A stretch of DNA of 35,813 bases from Rugamonas sp. (GTDB lineage: Bacteria > Pseudomonadota > Gammaproteobacteria > Burkholderiales > Burkholderiaceae_D). The stretch lies in NCBI RefSeq assembly GCF_025354735.1, contig NZ_JANXMI010000166.1:1-35813 (forward strand), read 5' to 3'. The notes under the pieces were generated by a model. That model saw only the letters and a program-made list of their open reading frames with translations. It made no database searches and was not told the DNA's origin. Both the position numbers and the translations under genes were made by a program. Positions 33,424-35,813 of the stretch are shown in pieces; within the stretch, counting starts at the first letter, position 1, and each line of letters starts with the position of its first letter.

Positions 33424-34131
33424 ATGACTTCCTACGTTTTCCCCGCACACGATATCGTCGGCCTGCCGGTGGCCGGCACCACGGAACGCTTCCCGGTGCG
33501 CCGGGTCTATTGCGTGGGCCGCAACTACGCGGCCCACGCGCGCGAAATGGGCTTCGATCCCGAACGCGAACCGCCGTTCTTCTTCTGCAAGCCGAACGAC
33601 GCCAGCGCCGTCGTCGCGGTCGCGCCCGACCAGGTCGGCGATCTGCCCTATCCGCAGGCGACGGCCAATCTGCACTACGAGTGCGAGCTGGTGGTCGCCA
33701 TCGGCAAGGGCGGCAGCGACATCGCCGTGGCCGACGCGCCGCAGCACGTGTTCGGCTACGCGGTCGGCCTGGACATGACGCGGCGCGATTTGCAGTTCAC
33801 CATGCGCGACGCCGGCCGTCCCTGGGAAATCGGCAAGGCCTTCGACTATTCGGCGCCGGTCGGCCTGATCCACCGCGCCGCCGATGCCGGCGATATCGGG
33901 CACGCCGCCATCACGCTGGAGGTCGATGGCGCGGTGAGGCAGTCGGCCACCATCGCGCACCTGATCTGGTCCGTCGCCGAAACCATCGCCACGCTGTCGA
34001 CGCTGTTCCGGCTGGAGCCGGGCGACCTGATTTTCAGCGGCACGCCCGAAGGCGTCGGCGCGGTGGTGCGCGGCCAGACCCTGGTCGGCAAGATCGACGG
34101 CTTGTCGGTCCTGTCGGTCAAAATGGTATAA
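33424..34131 (+). CDS. Fumarylacetoacetate hydrolase-family protein (fumarylpyruvate hydrolase-like)
   Basis: A 235-residue FAH-fold enzyme. The metal ligands are visible as HYECELVVAIG (Glu86, Glu88) and GLDMTRRDLQ (Asp117). RRVYCVGRNYAAHAREMG at the start and the C-terminal PGDLIFSGTPEGVGAV are highly typical. The short length fits single-domain members that cleave or isomerise beta-diketo acids such as fumarylpyruvate, or act as oxaloacetate tautomerases/decarboxylases; the substrate cannot be chosen from sequence. The ribosome site CAGGGA is close to the ATG. A gene for maleylpyruvate isomerase or a dioxygenase is not seen beside it. Followed by a likely terminator. Confidence 0.93.
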   Translation: MTSYVFPAHDIVGLPVAGTTERFPVRRVYCVGRNYAAHAREMGFDPEREPPFFFCKPNDASAVVAVAPDQVGDLPYPQATANLHYECELVVAIGKGGSDIAVADAPQHVFGYAVGLDMTRRDLQFTMRDAGRPWEIGKAFDYSAPVGLIHRAADAGDIGHAAITLEVDGAVRQSATIAHLIWSVAETIATLSTLFRLEPGDLIFSGTPEGVGAVVRGQTLVGKIDGLSVLSVKMV

Positions 34132-34162
34132 ATGGTATAAATGATTTAACCGGTTTCGCGGC

Positions 34163-34187
34163 CCGGCCGGCGCGGCCGGCAATTTTT
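34163..34187 (+). terminator. Likely intrinsic terminator after the FAH-family gene
   Basis: A perfect 7-bp GC stem (34163-34169 with 34173-34179, loop GCG) followed by CAATTTTT, 32 bases after the stop codon. The T run is short (five) and offset by three bases, so moderate strength. Just upstream the stop codon lies in a direct repeat of AATGGTATA. Confidence 0.65.
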
Positions 34188-34190
34188 CGC

Positions 34191-34218
34191 TTGATCTGGG
34201 GCCTAATCGGAATACACT
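34191..34218 (+). promoter_or_regulatory. Putative promoter of the LysR regulator gene
   Basis: TTGATC (34191-34196) and TACACT (34213-34218) with a 16-bp spacer, about 64 bases before the ATG at 34282. Each box matches the consensus at four of six positions. The AAACAG...CTGTTT inverted repeat downstream (about 34232-34261) may be an autoregulatory site; that is inferred. Confidence 0.4.
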
Positions 34219-34281
34219 GTCAACTAATCATAAACAGTAGCGCAGTTTCCCAACGCTGTTTCGAGGCTGCCCCCATCCGAG

Positions 34282-35187
34282 ATGATTAATCTGAACCGCC
34301 TGGAATGCTTTGTCGCCATCGTCGATAGCGGCTCCTTCACGCGCGCGGCCGAGACGCTGGGGCTGACCAAGGCCATGGTCAGCGTGCAGCTGAAAAAACT
34401 CGAAGCGGAGCTGGGCATCGCGCTCATCACGCGCACCACGCGGCGCCTGGCGCTGACCGAAGTGGGCGAACAGTTTTACCAGGACTGCGTGCGCGTGATG
34501 CGCGAGGCCGAAGCGGCCGTCGACAGCGCCCGCGCCGGCCACGCCGCGCTGACCGGCGTGCTGCGCCTGACCTCCACCGCCGAATACGGTGCCCACTTTT
34601 TGATCCCCGCGCTGGCCGTCTTCGGGCAGCAGCACGAACAGCTGCGCATCGAATTCGCGGCCGCGGCGCCGCTGGCGGACCTGGCGTCGGGGCGCTTCGA
34701 CGTCGCCATCCGGCTCGGCCAGCTGGGCGACTCGGCGCACCGCGCCACGCGTATCGGCAGCTTCCGGGTGCTGGCCGTGGCCAGTCCCACGTATCTGACG
34801 CGGCAGACGCGGCCCCGGTCGGCCGAGGAACTGGAATCGCTGGACTGGGTGGTGCACGCCGGTTTTCACGGCGCGCTGGTGTGGTCGGAGGTGGCGGCGC
34901 CGTCGCGCCAGCACAGCGTCACGCTGGGCGGCCGGCACCAGGCCGACAGCGCCGACGCGGTGCTCAGCTTCGCGTTGGCCCACTGCGGCGCGGCGCTGCT
35001 GCCGGACTGGCTGATCCAGCATCAACTGGCGCGCGGCGAGCTGGTGGAGATTTTGCCCGGTTACGGGCTGCCGGAGCAGGGCATCTACGCCGTGTTCCCG
35101 CACACCCACCACGTGCCGGCCAAGGTACGCCAGTTCATCGACTTCCTGCGCGCCAGCGTGACGCCGCCCGGCGTGCTGCCGCATTGA
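34282..35187 (+). CDS. LysR-family transcriptional regulator
   Basis: A 301-residue LysR regulator. The N-terminal winged helix-turn-helix (residues ~3-62) has the conserved FVAIVDSGSFTRAAETLGLT and SVQLKKLEAELG. The effector-binding domain (~90-295) contains DVAIRLGQLGDSAHRATRIG and the usual SFALAHCGAALLPDWLI. It belongs to the large group with short hydrophobic effector pockets, and the ligand is unknown. It follows the FAH-family gene on the same strand but has its own putative promoter and is preceded by a likely terminator, so targets are not evident from context. The MerR gene faces it, with 46 bases between stops. Confidence 0.94.
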   Translation: MINLNRLECFVAIVDSGSFTRAAETLGLTKAMVSVQLKKLEAELGIALITRTTRRLALTEVGEQFYQDCVRVMREAEAAVDSARAGHAALTGVLRLTSTAEYGAHFLIPALAVFGQQHEQLRIEFAAAAPLADLASGRFDVAIRLGQLGDSAHRATRIGSFRVLAVASPTYLTRQTRPRSAEELESLDWVVHAGFHGALVWSEVAAPSRQHSVTLGGRHQADSADAVLSFALAHCGAALLPDWLIQHQLARGELVEILPGYGLPEQGIYAVFPHTHHVPAKVRQFIDFLRASVTPPGVLPH

Positions 35188-35233
35188 CGGATACGCGGCC
35201 GGAAACGCCGGTGGATGAATTGCCGATCATGGC

Positions 35234-35743
35234 TCAGGCGTTGGTCTTGCGGGCGGCGCGGGCTGGCTTGACGAGGCTGCGCCGCTGTTCGAGCAGCTCG
35301 TCGATCGGTTCTCCGGCCAGCCGGCCCGCCACATACGCGAGGTCGTGCACCAGTTCCGCGCGCACCGTCTGCGCTTCATTCAATTCGCGCCGCACGCCGG
35401 CGATGCGCTTGTCGAGCGCCGCGACCTGCGCTTGCAGCGCGTGCTCGATCTCGTTCAGCGATTGCCTGGACAGGTGCTTGCGGCCGCCCTTGGGCGTTTC
35501 CAGCGGCCGCTTCAGGATCTCGGTGATCGCTTCCACCGTGAAGCCCATCGAGCGCAGATGCAGGATGCGGGCGAATCGGTCGAGATCGTTTTCATCGTAG
35601 AGGCGGTAGCGGCCGACGCTGCGGCTGGGCCAGACCAGGCCGCGCTCCTCGTAATACTTGAGGGTGCGCGGCGTCACGCCGAGGCGCTCGGCGGCGGCGC
35701 GCACGGTCAGGGTGGCGGCGGCTTTGTCGGAGGTGGACGTCAT
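35234..35743 (-). CDS. MerR-family transcriptional regulator
   Basis: A 169-residue MerR protein. Helix-turn-helix TVRAAAERLGVTPRTLKYYEERGLV (residues ~13-37) and wing RSVGRYRLYDENDLDRFARI are followed by a long dimerisation helix (~95-135). There are no cysteines, so metal sensing by thiols is unlikely; the C-terminal part ends KPARAARKTNA and is too short for a full ligand-binding domain. Target and signal are unknown. It converges with the LysR gene. The remaining bases to the right edge (35744-35813) show nothing definite. Confidence 0.92.
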   Translation of the reverse strand: MTSTSDKAAATLTVRAAAERLGVTPRTLKYYEERGLVWPSRSVGRYRLYDENDLDRFARILHLRSMGFTVEAITEILKRPLETPKGGRKHLSRQSLNEIEHALQAQVAALDKRIAGVRRELNEAQTVRAELVHDLAYVAGRLAGEPIDELLEQRRSLVKPARAARKTNA

Positions 35744-35813
35744 CGTCGTGCGGGCGGTGGCCGTTATCGGGTCGCCGCCGGCGCGCCGGCACCAGCGGCA
35801 CCGGCTCCCGCCG

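Noticed and set aside
33208..34182. N-terminal extension of the diguanylate cyclase by 325 codons
   Set aside because: The extension is opposite the FAH-family gene and lacks structure; the ATG at 33207 directly precedes the first membrane helix.
1..35813. tRNA or rRNA genes, CRISPR arrays, insertion sequences, phage genes
   Set aside because: None was seen by reading; there are no transposase or integrase motifs, no spaced direct-repeat arrays, and no cloverleaf sequences noticed. A dedicated RNA search was not possible here.

Overview
The window is about two-thirds G+C, with dense coding and strong G/C bias at third codon positions. The linked block of oligoribonuclease (orn), M48 membrane protease, pterin carbinolamine dehydratase and RsgA is familiar from Burkholderiales. 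Together with the other gene families this suggests an Oxalobacteraceae-type betaproteobacterium (Massilia/Duganella/Janthinobacterium-like). The taxonomic guess is inference; there is no rRNA or other marker gene here.

Layout. (1) 1-2500, minus: a large soluble TPR-GAF histidine kinase, cut by the window edge at its N box. (2) 2655-5832: a housekeeping block, with M48 protease, PCD and rsgA as an overlapping minus-strand operon, divergent from orn, which ends in a clear intrinsic terminator. (3) 5898-6351: a gene-poor, partly AT-rich gap with a good promoter candidate. (4) 6352-23311: one long plus-strand operon of 18 genes for an aryl polyene (APE/flexirubin/xanthomonadin-type) pigment. Its gene order follows the Ape C-D-E-F-G-H-I-J-K-L-M-N-O-P-Q-R scheme. 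An aromatic amino acid ammonia-lyase is inserted after the J-type genes, and a halogenase-like flavoprotein after the MMPL exporter. (5) 23330-24241, minus: a polysaccharide-deacetylase-like lipoprotein. (6) 24418-27830, plus: a methyltransferase, an Sfp-type phosphopantetheinyl transferase and an LplT-acyltransferase fusion. The first two probably serve the pigment pathway. (7) 27865-33207, minus: a KaiC-like double ATPase followed by a hybrid histidine kinase whose reading frame is broken at a CG run, and a dCACHE-PAS-GGDEF diguanylate cyclase. (8) 33424-35743: an FAH-family hydrolase, a LysR regulator and a MerR regulator.

How the pigment genes fit together (family knowledge plus inference). 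The ammonia-lyase makes a cinnamate-type acid. The ApeH ligase domain activates it and loads it on an ACP (ApeE/ApeF, primed by the downstream PPTase). The KS/CLF pair (ApeO/ApeC) and second KS (ApeR) extend it, ApeQ reduces, and the ApeI domain and ApeP dehydrate, building the conjugated polyene. The flavoprotein may halogenate the ring and the methyltransferase may methylate it. The acyltransferases and glycosyltransferase attach the polyene to a lipid anchor. The LolA-like protein, MMPL exporter and DUF3261-type lipoprotein would move the product to the outer membrane. The unusual points are the ApeH-ApeI fusion, the ammonia-lyase with a non-standard selectivity pair, and the halogenase-like enzyme.
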